A stretch of DNA of 64,000 bases, from positions 2,570,189 through 2,634,188 of the forward strand of contig SCFE01000001.1 of the NCBI GenBank assembly GCA_004352715.1. The letters run 5' to 3'. The translations under genes were made by a program, and so were the position numbers. The DNA is from Hofstenia miamia (Eukaryota > Xenacoelomorpha > Acoela). Positions within the stretch are counted from its first letter, which is position 1, and every line of letters starts with the position of its first letter. The notes beneath the pieces were generated by a model, which had not been told where the DNA came from, ran no database searches, and worked only from the letters and a program-made list of their open reading frames with translations. Below, piece after piece: positions 56,733 to 64,000 of this stretch.

Positions 56733-57470
56733 TCAGTCACGGCGAGGCGGATTACGGCGGCGGGGACGAAGGCCAAAAGATTTGCGCTCTTCGTCAGAGA
56801 GGCGGTAATAACGAATCAAGACGCCTTCAGACCACACATCAGGATTCATGAGTGCACGATGAGACACTTGATCGCAAACAACATGGAAGGATACAAATGG
56901 AGAGTCAGGACGTGGAGGAATGGAAATGACATCATCAAATTGTAGAGAGGACGAACGAAGGTGGTCAGCAACATCTGAGGTGGACACAGAAGCAGCAAAA
57001 CGGCCAACATAGATATGAGCTTTGCGGGGAGGCGGCGGAAGTGAACTAATAGGAACAGCAGGGAGACGGCAGGAAGCACTAGAACCAAAAACCGGACGAG
57101 GACGATTACGGTTAGTTGATGAAGGGATAGACTGCTTGGGAGGATGCGGTAGAGCAGAAGGAGGAGTAAGCGCGGGTGTGAAACTCGGAGCAGGATGACT
57201 GGGGAGAGATGAGACAGAACGTGAGGCAGCAGCACTGTAGGAGAACATTTGGGATTGTAGTGAGGTAACATCAGAGGAAAGCTTTGTGAGGGACTCAGAT
57301 AATGATGATATGACGCCAGGGCCATCATTGGAGGATGGAGTCGAGGTAGAAAGAGCAGTGACCGCTTGGCATAACAACGAAATGATGGCGTCTTTCTTCA
57401 GACCACCAACAGTGGAAGCAAACTGGGCATCGCTCAAATTTTTGAGGTCGGACAGCGAAAATGGAGGCAT
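56733..57470 (-). CDS. Retrotransposon ORF1 protein, RRM-like
   Basis: 245 residues from an ATG at 57468-57470. The N-terminal half is Ser/Pro/Thr-rich and low in complexity. The second half (from about 148) starts KAHIYVGRFAASVSTSDVAD and continues to MNPDVWSEGVLIRYYRL, the pattern of ORF1 proteins of insect-type non-LTR elements, which pack the element RNA into particles. The C-terminus is basic (RRRNPPRRD). It ends in TGA at 56733-56735, followed by CTA. ORF2 continues in the same frame, so an ORF1-ORF2 fusion by readthrough is possible. Confidence 0.88.
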   Translation of the reverse strand: MPPFSLSDLKNLSDAQFASTVGGLKKDAIISLLCQAVTALSTSTPSSNDGPGVISSLSESLTKLSSDVTSLQSQMFSYSAAASRSVSSLPSHPAPSFTPALTPPSALPHPPKQSIPSSTNRNRPRPVFGSSASCRLPAVPISSLPPPPRKAHIYVGRFAASVSTSDVADHLRSSSLQFDDVISIPPRPDSPFVSFHVVCDQVSHRALMNPDVWSEGVLIRYYRLSDEERKSFGLRPRRRNPPRRD

Positions 57471-57990
57471 ACCTGAAATCTAATTAAACTGAATAATAAA
57501 CATTATATTTTACAGGTAAATCATGACAGGAAGTATTTTAGTTAGTGTGTGACGTTGTGTTATTCAATGAGAGCCGGACAGGATATCTTCCCTCGCTTTG
57601 TTTTAGTGTGGCCGGGTTGATGGCAGTGGCTAAATGCCCTTTTTCTGTGTACTAGATTGTTGTTCGTTTGAGGGTGTAGTAGAGTGCTGCTGACAGCTTG
57701 GTAAAGGACAGGTAAGATTTGCAGTCTCTGCTGAAGAGCACAACGGTCGAATTTCATTGCATAGGTACCACTGTCTTGTGATATCTAAACCTTTGGGCTG
57801 AATCTCTGTTGGCAAACCAGTAAACCTAGTACTCGCAGGTAATATCTATTCAGTTGCAGGTGCGAACGAGAAAGAGGCCATTGCAAACGCAAGAGTGCTA
57901 TCTGTATTCTATTGAAGCGAATACAGCTCTCTTTTTAAAGCGCCGTTTTCTCAAAATTACTTTTCTTGGGGATAGTACCCATTTTGCGTG

Positions 57991-58829
57991 ACTGGTCACT
58001 CATGTAGATTTCCAGCAGAAATCACAAAATAGCATATAAAATATTACACTAAACCCTCAATACCATTGATCTCTTTTGATAGTGTGTTGATAAAATTATC
58101 GTACTTATGTACATTATTTTTTAACGTAAGATCGTAAGTTGTGATTTTCAGAAAACATTCCATATTGTTTAAATTGAATTAATCTAAGGTACCTATTTTG
58201 AAAGGTCTTACAAACAGGGTGGTATCCTCATGTGATAACCAGGACTTCGTTTCCAGTAAAAGATTAAATCAGTAGACCAATGACATGACCATGGGAAGAC
58301 TTCTCCCCCTTCCCCCCAACAAAAAACAGGTATGAATTGTTCAAATTAAATGTAACAAAATACACCATAACGACAGATACACATGGGAATTATAATATTA
58401 TTACAGTAAATTCCTCCAAGATAACTTCACAACGATGAGGTAAGTTTTCCCACTGCTCTCAAGATTCTTATTAATTGAATGTCTGTCTTGATTTTTTCTC
58501 TCAAAGCTTCAATGACTGGGGTTTAAACATGTAAAAATCTAGAGAACCTGGAGTAAAAGGAGTACAAATCCACGCCAAATAACACGATCTTCATGAAAAT
58601 TATTTGAAAACAATTATGAAAAGGGGTGACAACACCATAATTTTGAAAAGTTGTTTTTGGTATCATTTTACTTGCTCGAAGTTGTTGTATGATGTGTAGT
58701 TAAGCTGGATTTTTTTGTGCTGAACTGTATATATCAGTTGGGCATATCAAAATTCTCATGTAGCTATGGCGAAAAGCATCCAACCTCAAAGCAGAAATCC
58801 AATCAATAAATATTGATGAAGTTTACCTT
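57991..58829. other. No gene seen
   Basis: AT-rich spacer between the non-LTR element and the Gypsy fragment. Confidence 0.45.
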
Positions 58830-59372
58830 CCATTGTGAAGTAATTTTAGAGTATCAAGAAATTTCGACATTTCCTCATCGGTAGAGAATTTAGAGTATGA
58901 ACAGACAACAGTAGATTAGCCTGGCTAAAAAAGTTCTCTGGGGATAAGTCCGGAATAGTGTCACGGTGGATTGAATACTTAAATAAGTTCACATTCACGA
59001 TTGAACACAGGAAAGGCACACTGCATAACAACGCAGATTTCTGGACATCACTGCCGGAATACCAGAGAGACGCAGTGAAAATAGATGGAGAGAAGAAACA
59101 ATTCCAATTCTTGCCACACACCGAATACAAAGGACTGCCAGAAATAAACGTGGATAAGAAAGGCCAAGCTGTACTACCAATACTAATGAGGGAAGAGATA
59201 TCTGAACAAGAAATAGTAGATAAAGAGATGACATAATCCTCGGCGAAATCATAAAAAAGATAGGAGAACCTCAGACAATACTATCAAAAATAACAGCAGG
59301 ATATTACAAATGCTACAAATGGAAAATTAACAAGAACGGATTACTATACATCGAAGCCACGATAACCAGATT

Positions 59373-60629
59373 GTGATACCTGACTACTTTAAAAGAGAAC
59401 TGATAAGAAAAATACATGAGAAGGGCCACCTGGGAATTACACAGACGGAGAAGACCTTCAACGAAAGGTTCATAACGACAGCCCTGAGGAAAGTCATCAA
59501 GTATATCATTAATAAGTGCACGACGTGTCTCCTTAACAACAAACAACACATTCCGACACAAAGGGCGCCGCTAGAAAAAATCATTGCAACTCAACCTAAC
59601 GAGATAGTCCACATAGACCTGGAAATGTTATCAAAGGACGCAGAAGGCTACCAATATCTACTAGTGATGGTAGAAATTTTTACTAAATATGAGAGAATGG
59701 TCCCAATGCGGAATACCACAGCAGAACTGGTACTAAAGGAATGGATACTACTACTTGGGCCAATGGAGACAATTATAACGGATAAGGGGCCCCAATTTGA
59801 GAGTGGACTTTTCCGGGAAATGGCAAAACTCCTAGAAATTGCAAGCGAACGGACAATGGCGTATCACCCACAGGCCAATGGAGCAGTGGAGCGACTCAAT
59901 CTGACATTAATCAAGCTAATCAAAGTAGCAACAACAAGGATAGGGGGAAGCAGATGGAGAGAAGTCATCGAAATGATCGAATATTACTATAACACCTTGG
60001 TGCACGCAACGACTGGAGTCTCACCATTCAAGGCAATGTTCGAAAGAGAAGCGACGACCCCGCTTTCAATGCAATACACCAACTACAGTGGAAAGCTGGA
60101 CAATGAATACGTACAACAACTAAAAAACCAGATAACAGGAACAGGGATTCACGAAACAATGTGCCACAACATAAAAAAATTAGCAGTGAGACAGCAGCAT
60201 AATTACAATAAAAAAATTTATGGTCACGCACACAAAGTAGGAGATAAGGTATATGCGTTTACACCGATCAAACTCACAGACACAAACCCAGTCCAGAAGT
60301 TGAAAATGGTATGGTCTGGCCCTCACATGATAACACAAACACTACTGAACAATGAATACATGTTAGACAATAATAGACTATTACATTTTCAAAACCTGAA
60401 GAGAGCAACAGCGGACATTGAAGAGACAAAGATAGATGAGAATGCTGAATTCAAAATATGCCGAATTAACGACAACGAAACTATATACAATATGTATGAT
60501 TTAGATAGCCTACATGAAGAATTTGACGATGAATACACAGCGGACATTGGAGACGTTAACTCGAGCCGGAGAGTGCTGCCCCAGAGGACAGCAAGAAACA
60601 TATATATGACCCTGAAATATGGGATATAA
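59373..60629 (+). CDS. Gypsy integrase, intact open frame
   Basis: An open frame of 418 codons counted from a GTG. The HHCC zinc domain has His15, His19 (HEKGH), Cys49 and Cys52. The catalytic core D,D-35-E is complete: Asp82 (VHIDLEML), Asp137 (ITDKGPQFES) and Glu173 (HPQANGAVERLN). A C-terminal GPY/F-like module (KVGDKVYAFTP; MVWSGPHMITQTLLNNEYML) follows, then a tail of about 80 residues with acidic stretches. Integrase inserts the element cDNA into the genome. The domain is undamaged, but the frames upstream are broken, so this copy cannot be expressed as a polyprotein. Confidence 0.88.
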   Translation: MIPDYFKRELIRKIHEKGHLGITQTEKTFNERFITTALRKVIKYIINKCTTCLLNNKQHIPTQRAPLEKIIATQPNEIVHIDLEMLSKDAEGYQYLLVMVEIFTKYERMVPMRNTTAELVLKEWILLLGPMETIITDKGPQFESGLFREMAKLLEIASERTMAYHPQANGAVERLNLTLIKLIKVATTRIGGSRWREVIEMIEYYYNTLVHATTGVSPFKAMFEREATTPLSMQYTNYSGKLDNEYVQQLKNQITGTGIHETMCHNIKKLAVRQQHNYNKKIYGHAHKVGDKVYAFTPIKLTDTNPVQKLKMVWSGPHMITQTLLNNEYMLDNNRLLHFQNLKRATADIEETKIDENAEFKICRINDNETIYNMYDLDSLHEEFDDEYTADIGDVNSSRRVLPQRTARNIYMTLKYGI

Positions 60630-60863
60630 ATTTACTAACTGCATTTAGGAAATTAGAGGAAAATGATGCACCCACTGATGAAGAAGAGAGTGCGCAGAAA
60701 TCAACAACCGGAGAAGCTCTCAACCACGAACAGGAGAAGTAGAGTTCGCAGAAGTTCTCAAACCAGATGTTGACTCAAGGGCAGAAGGGACGAGAATGAA
60801 GAACCAACAAATAGACGACGTAGAATGAGAAGGCGTCCTAGTAGTCCCCAAGGCCAATTCAAG

Positions 60864-61040
60864 GGAAAAAAGTGTATAAAGTAGAAAACCCATGTAAAAG
60901 TATATAAATGTGTAAAAAGTGATAAAGCATATAAAGAGAAAAAAGTGTATAAAGTAGAAAACCCATGTAAAAGTATATAAATGTGGGAAAGTAAAACTGA
61001 AAAGTAAGTAAGTAAATGTGGGAAAGTAAAACTAAAAAAG
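60864..61040 (+). repeat. Tandem repeat at the start of the 3' LTR
   Basis: GTGTATAAAGTAGAAAACCC followed by ATGTAAAAGTATATAAATGTG occurs twice (about 60871 and 60945), each after a purine run. A shorter unit, AAATGTGGGAAAGTAAAACT, is then also doubled. Confidence 0.85.
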
Positions 61041-61149
61041 TAAAAAAATGCAAACTAAATTAGGCCACATACATAACACAAAAACTAGTAAAATTACATC
61101 CATGACGTCAGTAAAACACCCCCTGGCAATATCCACGACGCTCAGGTCA

Positions 61150-61220
61150 AAGGCCAATCACAAAAAAGTGAGACGGGCTACGAGCCACCTCTTGACCAAT
61201 CAGAAAAAAGTGAGATGAAA
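61150..61220 (+). promoter_or_regulatory. Paired CCAAT boxes in the Gypsy LTR
   Basis: CCAATCACAAAAAAGTGAGA (61153-61172) and CCAATCAGAAAAAAGTGAGA (61197-61216) are near-identical. Shortly before, CATGACGTCAG (about 61101-61111) resembles a CRE site. Together they look like the promoter part (U3) of the LTR. Confidence 0.55.
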
Positions 61221-61539
61221 CGGACTCGTCTTCTACTACTGTCCTTGTTATTACAGTTATGTAAATACAAGGAAGAAATGCAACCATGATGCTTTAGCTT
61301 GTTATTTTGCCTTACATGTAATAACCCTACAGATATAATACTACATGTTACCTTTTTACACATGTGAACAATCAATTTGGTCAGCAATAAAACTAATTTG
61401 CAAGTCAATTGATAGTCCACTAAATTACTGAACAGTAAATATGTCATAAAAAAGAACTTTACATCAAACATGTAGAGTGTTTCTAATCTTAGGCTAGTTG
61501 TTCTAAAAGTAATAATAATAATTGGTGAGTAACAAACAA

Positions 61540-62340
61540 TAGGAAAGCTATAAAGGATAAAAATCTCTATACCTATTCATAACTTAAAAGCACATTGAGA
61601 AATCTACAGCTACTGGCCACACTGCACTTTTGAAAGGCTATAGTGTCCAGAATTCTGCTAAGTGTATTTGGGGACCACAGTAGGATTACTCTAGTGCTTG
61701 AATGTTTAGCTTTCCATTTAACTATTAAATAACCTGACAAAATAAAGTAAATGCAGTAAAATTCATTCATCAAAATCATAAACTNAGAGATGAACAAGAC
61801 ATTGGAGAGACCATATATGCGAAGCACAGTGCACATCGTACTCGATGATGATTTTACACTGGATACGACGCAAGCCATAATGGCGTACAAAGATAAAATA
61901 GCTGAAATACCAGAAATTAACATGGACAAAGAAAACCTTACAATTATACATTTACTGAAACAAAGGAATACACAAAAAACTTGAAGAAAATGAATGAAAC
62001 ATCGAGAATGGCAAAAGTGCAGAAAGTGAGAGTAGTGATTATCACAGTATTGACAAACGAAGACATACCCAAGCACTTACGAGAAGCATGCAGACAAACC
62101 AGAAACATCTTCCCTTGGGAGAGAACATCAAGAAGCTCAATGATCCCAGAATTGATACGATTTATTATTGCACATTTATACTAAATTTCAGTAAACAATT
62201 AAACAAATGGCTAGTACCTGTCTTTTAGCATTGTTGACAATTTCCCAGCTTTCTTTCATCTGTGTTAATTACACACGTCAGCATTAATTAGCATGCACGA
62301 CTTTGTCCTATTGTTTTTGCCAAAGCACTGCTGGGCAAAT
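61540..62340 (-). repeat. Duplicated two-exon cassette, copy 2, with a gag-like insert
   Basis: Homologous to 4770-5240. On the minus strand, the first exon ends KESWEIVNNAKRQ at a GTACTAG donor (about 62217). The intron is interrupted by 61786-62165. After a TTTTGTCAG acceptor (about 61736) the second exon reads KWKAKHSSTRVILLWSPNTL, SRILDTIAF and SSCRFLNVLL, ending near 61570. The same WSP, spacing and splice positions appear in copy 1. Confidence 0.55.
61786..62165 (+). mobile_element. LTR-retroelement-like coding fragment, starting at a single-N join
   Basis: It begins immediately after the N at 61785. The open frame reads EMNKTLERPYMRSTVHIVLD and DTTQAIMAYKDKIAEI, then is broken near 61982. 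Its first 31 bases equal 63970-64000, the end of the gag-like frame, so it is the downstream continuation of that sequence in another copy. It interrupts the intron of the cassette. Confidence 0.6.
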
Positions 62341-62476
62341 TAATATAAAATACTGCTTTAATAAATTTTTACAACTAATCAAAGTATAATAAACATGTGT
62401 GTGCAATGAATTGTTACTACAAGTGAGTCTTATAAGTTTTTACTCTTTCTCTCAACTTCACCACACATGTGATTAT

Positions 62477-62690
62477 TCCACATTAGAACTGAGGTCAGAT
62501 GGACTTTGTGGTGATTGCAGGAAACTACTTTGCTGCTTCTCTACAGGCAATAGATAGAATATATCTGATTCTAATTCACCAGCACTGCCAGACTCTGAAG
62601 ATGAAGAAGAATCACCTAGCCTACCACTATTCTTTTCTGTGCATTTATTAAAGTCTCTGATATCCAAACTACTACTGATATCACTACATG
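62477..62690 (-). CDS. Possible terminal exon, Ser-rich acidic protein
   Basis: An open frame reads SDISSSLDIRDFNKCTEKN, then GDSSSSSESGSAGELESDIF, and ends PSDLSSNVE with a stop. Composition is unlike the transposons nearby and suggests a regulatory tail. The acceptor is weak (GATATCAG) and no upstream exon is identified. Confidence 0.35.
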
Positions 62691-63431
62691 GCCATTTTTA
62701 ATTAAGGTATTAAATTATTTTTCTTCATCAGAATTTTCTCGGGGCGGGAATACCATGGGTAGAGCACTTCTGAGTGTGGCAATGCCAACCGTCGTCCACC
62801 CCTAACACTGCCACTGAATTTGTGTATCTTATGGCATATTCTTGTTGGTATTGCTTGGTTATATATTTTATCACATTAATGGACAAATTGCCCAAAAATC
62901 CAAAACCATACTGCTGATTGGAAACCCTACGTAAATTTTATTATGTAAAACTTTAAATCCTACTGGCAAGAGGATATTTTAAATAAAAAAGGTAAAATCA
63001 TAACACAGGGCAGAAGAATGGGGGATATTCATGAAATTTTGAAATGTTTTAAAATATATAATTTCTATATAATCAGTAGTGAAATTAGCAAAAAAATGAT
63101 TTCCAGTTTTTAAAATTTCCTAGATTTTAAAATATTACAGATTTTGTTTTAATCCCATTACATTTTTGAATTTTGTGACGTCATATCTGACCTCTTACAA
63201 ATACCGAAAACCATAACAGTGTTATGTGTTATGTATTTTATTGTTTATATCATTCAGTATTTACAAGTTAGCGAGTTTTTTTTGAAGAAAATTTCAAGTT
63301 CGATAGAGTTTCTTCAGATTTAAATAATTCCAAGTTTTTATATTTGTAATATTTTTTAATATAGAAACTTGTTTAAAATAATGGATTTTTTTTACAAATA
63401 TTGCAAGTTTTATTGATTTATTTTTATTTTC
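62691..63431. other. No gene seen
   Basis: AT-rich DNA up to the single N at 63432. Confidence 0.45.
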
Positions 63432-63432
63432 C

Positions 63433-64000
63433 NGCGCAGCTCAACTTTCCTTCTGAGAGTCCACGACGCCGATTCAAGTGCGGTGAGACACTGGGAGTTG
63501 CAGGGGAAGGTGTAAGTGGTGGAAGAACCATGGAGATGCAGAAGCGATTCAAGGCTGACGTTATCCCCACCGGAACCACAACTGGTCAAGTGCCAATAGG
63601 AGTAACTGTGAGCCGATTCAAGAGTGAATCAGTAGAAACTATTAGCACAGATTCACAGCCCTTGGACTGTGAACTGAGCACCAGCAAATTACCATTAAGG
63701 ATGACCCAGCTACACGCCTCCTTGGAAACCACCTTGGAGAGAACCATACGATCTAGAGAAAGAGAGAAGCAGATGTCTAAAATTGATGGAGAAACTCTAC
63801 ATCCCTACTTTATCGGAACATCGAGAATGCACTACAATGCATTCGCAAAACTATCCCCAGAAACAAAAGCACATATGTGGAAAGTCGCGAAAATCGAAGG
63901 AAAAAATCTACCAATAGTGCTCGATGCGAATAATAGACCAAAAGTAAATGTGATCATAAGCTACCCACAAGAGATGAACAAGACATTGGAGAGACCATAT
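63433..64000 (+). CDS. Gag-like open frame, running off the window end
   Basis: From the single N to the window end one frame is open for about 188 codons. It has a repeated RFK motif (RRRFKCGE; QKRFKADV; SRFKSES), an Arg/Glu-rich segment (TLERTIRSREREKQMSKIDG) and SRMHYNAFAKLSPETKAHMW. Composition matches the Gypsy fragment rather than the surroundings. The sequence at its end recurs at 61786, which continues it. I infer a retroelement gag or pol-leader protein. The family is not recognised, and a host exon cannot be ruled out. Confidence 0.5.

Larger units (their letters stand above)
53770..57990 (-). mobile_element. Apparently intact non-LTR retrotransposon (ORF1 and ORF2 in one frame)
   Basis: On the minus strand: a GC-richer leader (about 57990-57471), ORF1 (57470-56733), a TGA stop, ORF2 (56732-53844) and a short tail ending in (ATT)n at about 53770-53786. 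Both frames are undamaged, so the copy is young. Its base composition (much less AT-rich) stands out from the window. ORF1 has an RRM-like nucleic-acid-binding part. ORF2 has APE-type endonuclease and reverse transcriptase. The element belongs to the same broad CR1/Jockey-like group as 43976-46395. The exact 5' end and target duplication could not be fixed. Confidence 0.9.
58830..61230 (+). mobile_element. 5'-truncated Ty3/Gypsy retrotransposon: RNase H end, integrase, 3' LTR
   Basis: It starts inside RNase H with KKFRHFLIGREFRV, a stop, then TDNSRLAWLKKFSG and FTFTIEHRKGTLHNNADFW (58840-59050). Integrase follows at 59373-60629. Frameshifts near 59232 and 59370 separate the blocks. A purine-rich tract (AAGGGAAAAAAG, 60862-60873) precedes TGTATAAAGTAG, the probable start of the 3' LTR. 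This LTR carries two CCAAT boxes. Its 3' end is not clear. No RT is left. Confidence 0.82.

Noticed and set aside
1-64000. CRISPR arrays, operons, Shine-Dalgarno sites, rRNA genes
   Set aside because: None seen. The splice structure and transposon content show animal nuclear DNA.

Overview
The window is AT-rich, intron-containing, repeat-laden nuclear DNA of an animal, most likely an invertebrate. Support for this: GT-AG introns with matching phases, long introns full of decayed transposons, an ecdysteroid-kinase-like gene, a secreted PAN/thrombospondin-like gene, and a wide mix of metazoan transposons (Ty3/Gypsy, CR1/Jockey-type non-LTR, Penelope-like, Tc1/mariner, hAT, piggyBac). I cannot name the phylum from the sequence. 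Four runs of N (10163-10275, 12887-12975, 20405-20833, 41810-42080) and single Ns (37792, 61785, 63432) mark assembly joins.

Host genes. (1) A single-exon EcKinase/CHK-like protein at 10461-11690 (-). (2) A complete five-exon gene at 16842-31937 (-): signal peptide, PAN/apple domain, two thrombospondin-1-like modules and a Cys-rich tail, about 285 aa. All four introns agree in phase, and the introns hold transposon relics. (3) The last three exons of an SRFBP1/BUD22-family nuclear protein at 42759-52734 (-), ending in the family's HPSW and VVFD motifs. Its 8.8-kb intron holds a non-LTR element, a CCHC fragment, a FATSHGK-type transposon and a piggyBac relic. (4) An SLC17-like transporter pseudogene at about 34420-36240 (-), split by a Penelope-like insertion. 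Terminal or internal exons of unidentified genes are possible at 9791-10087 (+), 53521-53609 (+) and 62477-62690 (-).

Mobile elements in order: Gypsy gag-protease relic with LTR (1300-4720, -), itself hit by a mariner-type MITE (2325-2744); hAT element with TSD (6561-8003); deleted non-LTR relic (13440-14280); RLE-type retroelement relic (19412-20953) and a second piece at 26190-26448; two Penelope-like fragments with inverted-repeat ends (35136-35988, 37821-38677); a non-LTR C-terminus (36317-36990); a partly duplicated Tc1/mariner (38694-40182); a 5'-truncated non-LTR element (43976-46395); a FATSHGK-type transposon (48154-51050); piggyBac (51230-52170); an apparently intact non-LTR element (53770-57990); a 5'-truncated Gypsy with integrase and 3' LTR (58830-61230); and gag-like pieces at 61786-62165 and 63433-64000.

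The most interesting observation is in the intact non-LTR element. ORF1 and ORF2 lie in one frame, separated only by a UGA-CUA, which is a known leaky stop context, and ORF2 has no AUG before its catalytic endonuclease residues. This suggests expression by stop-codon readthrough.
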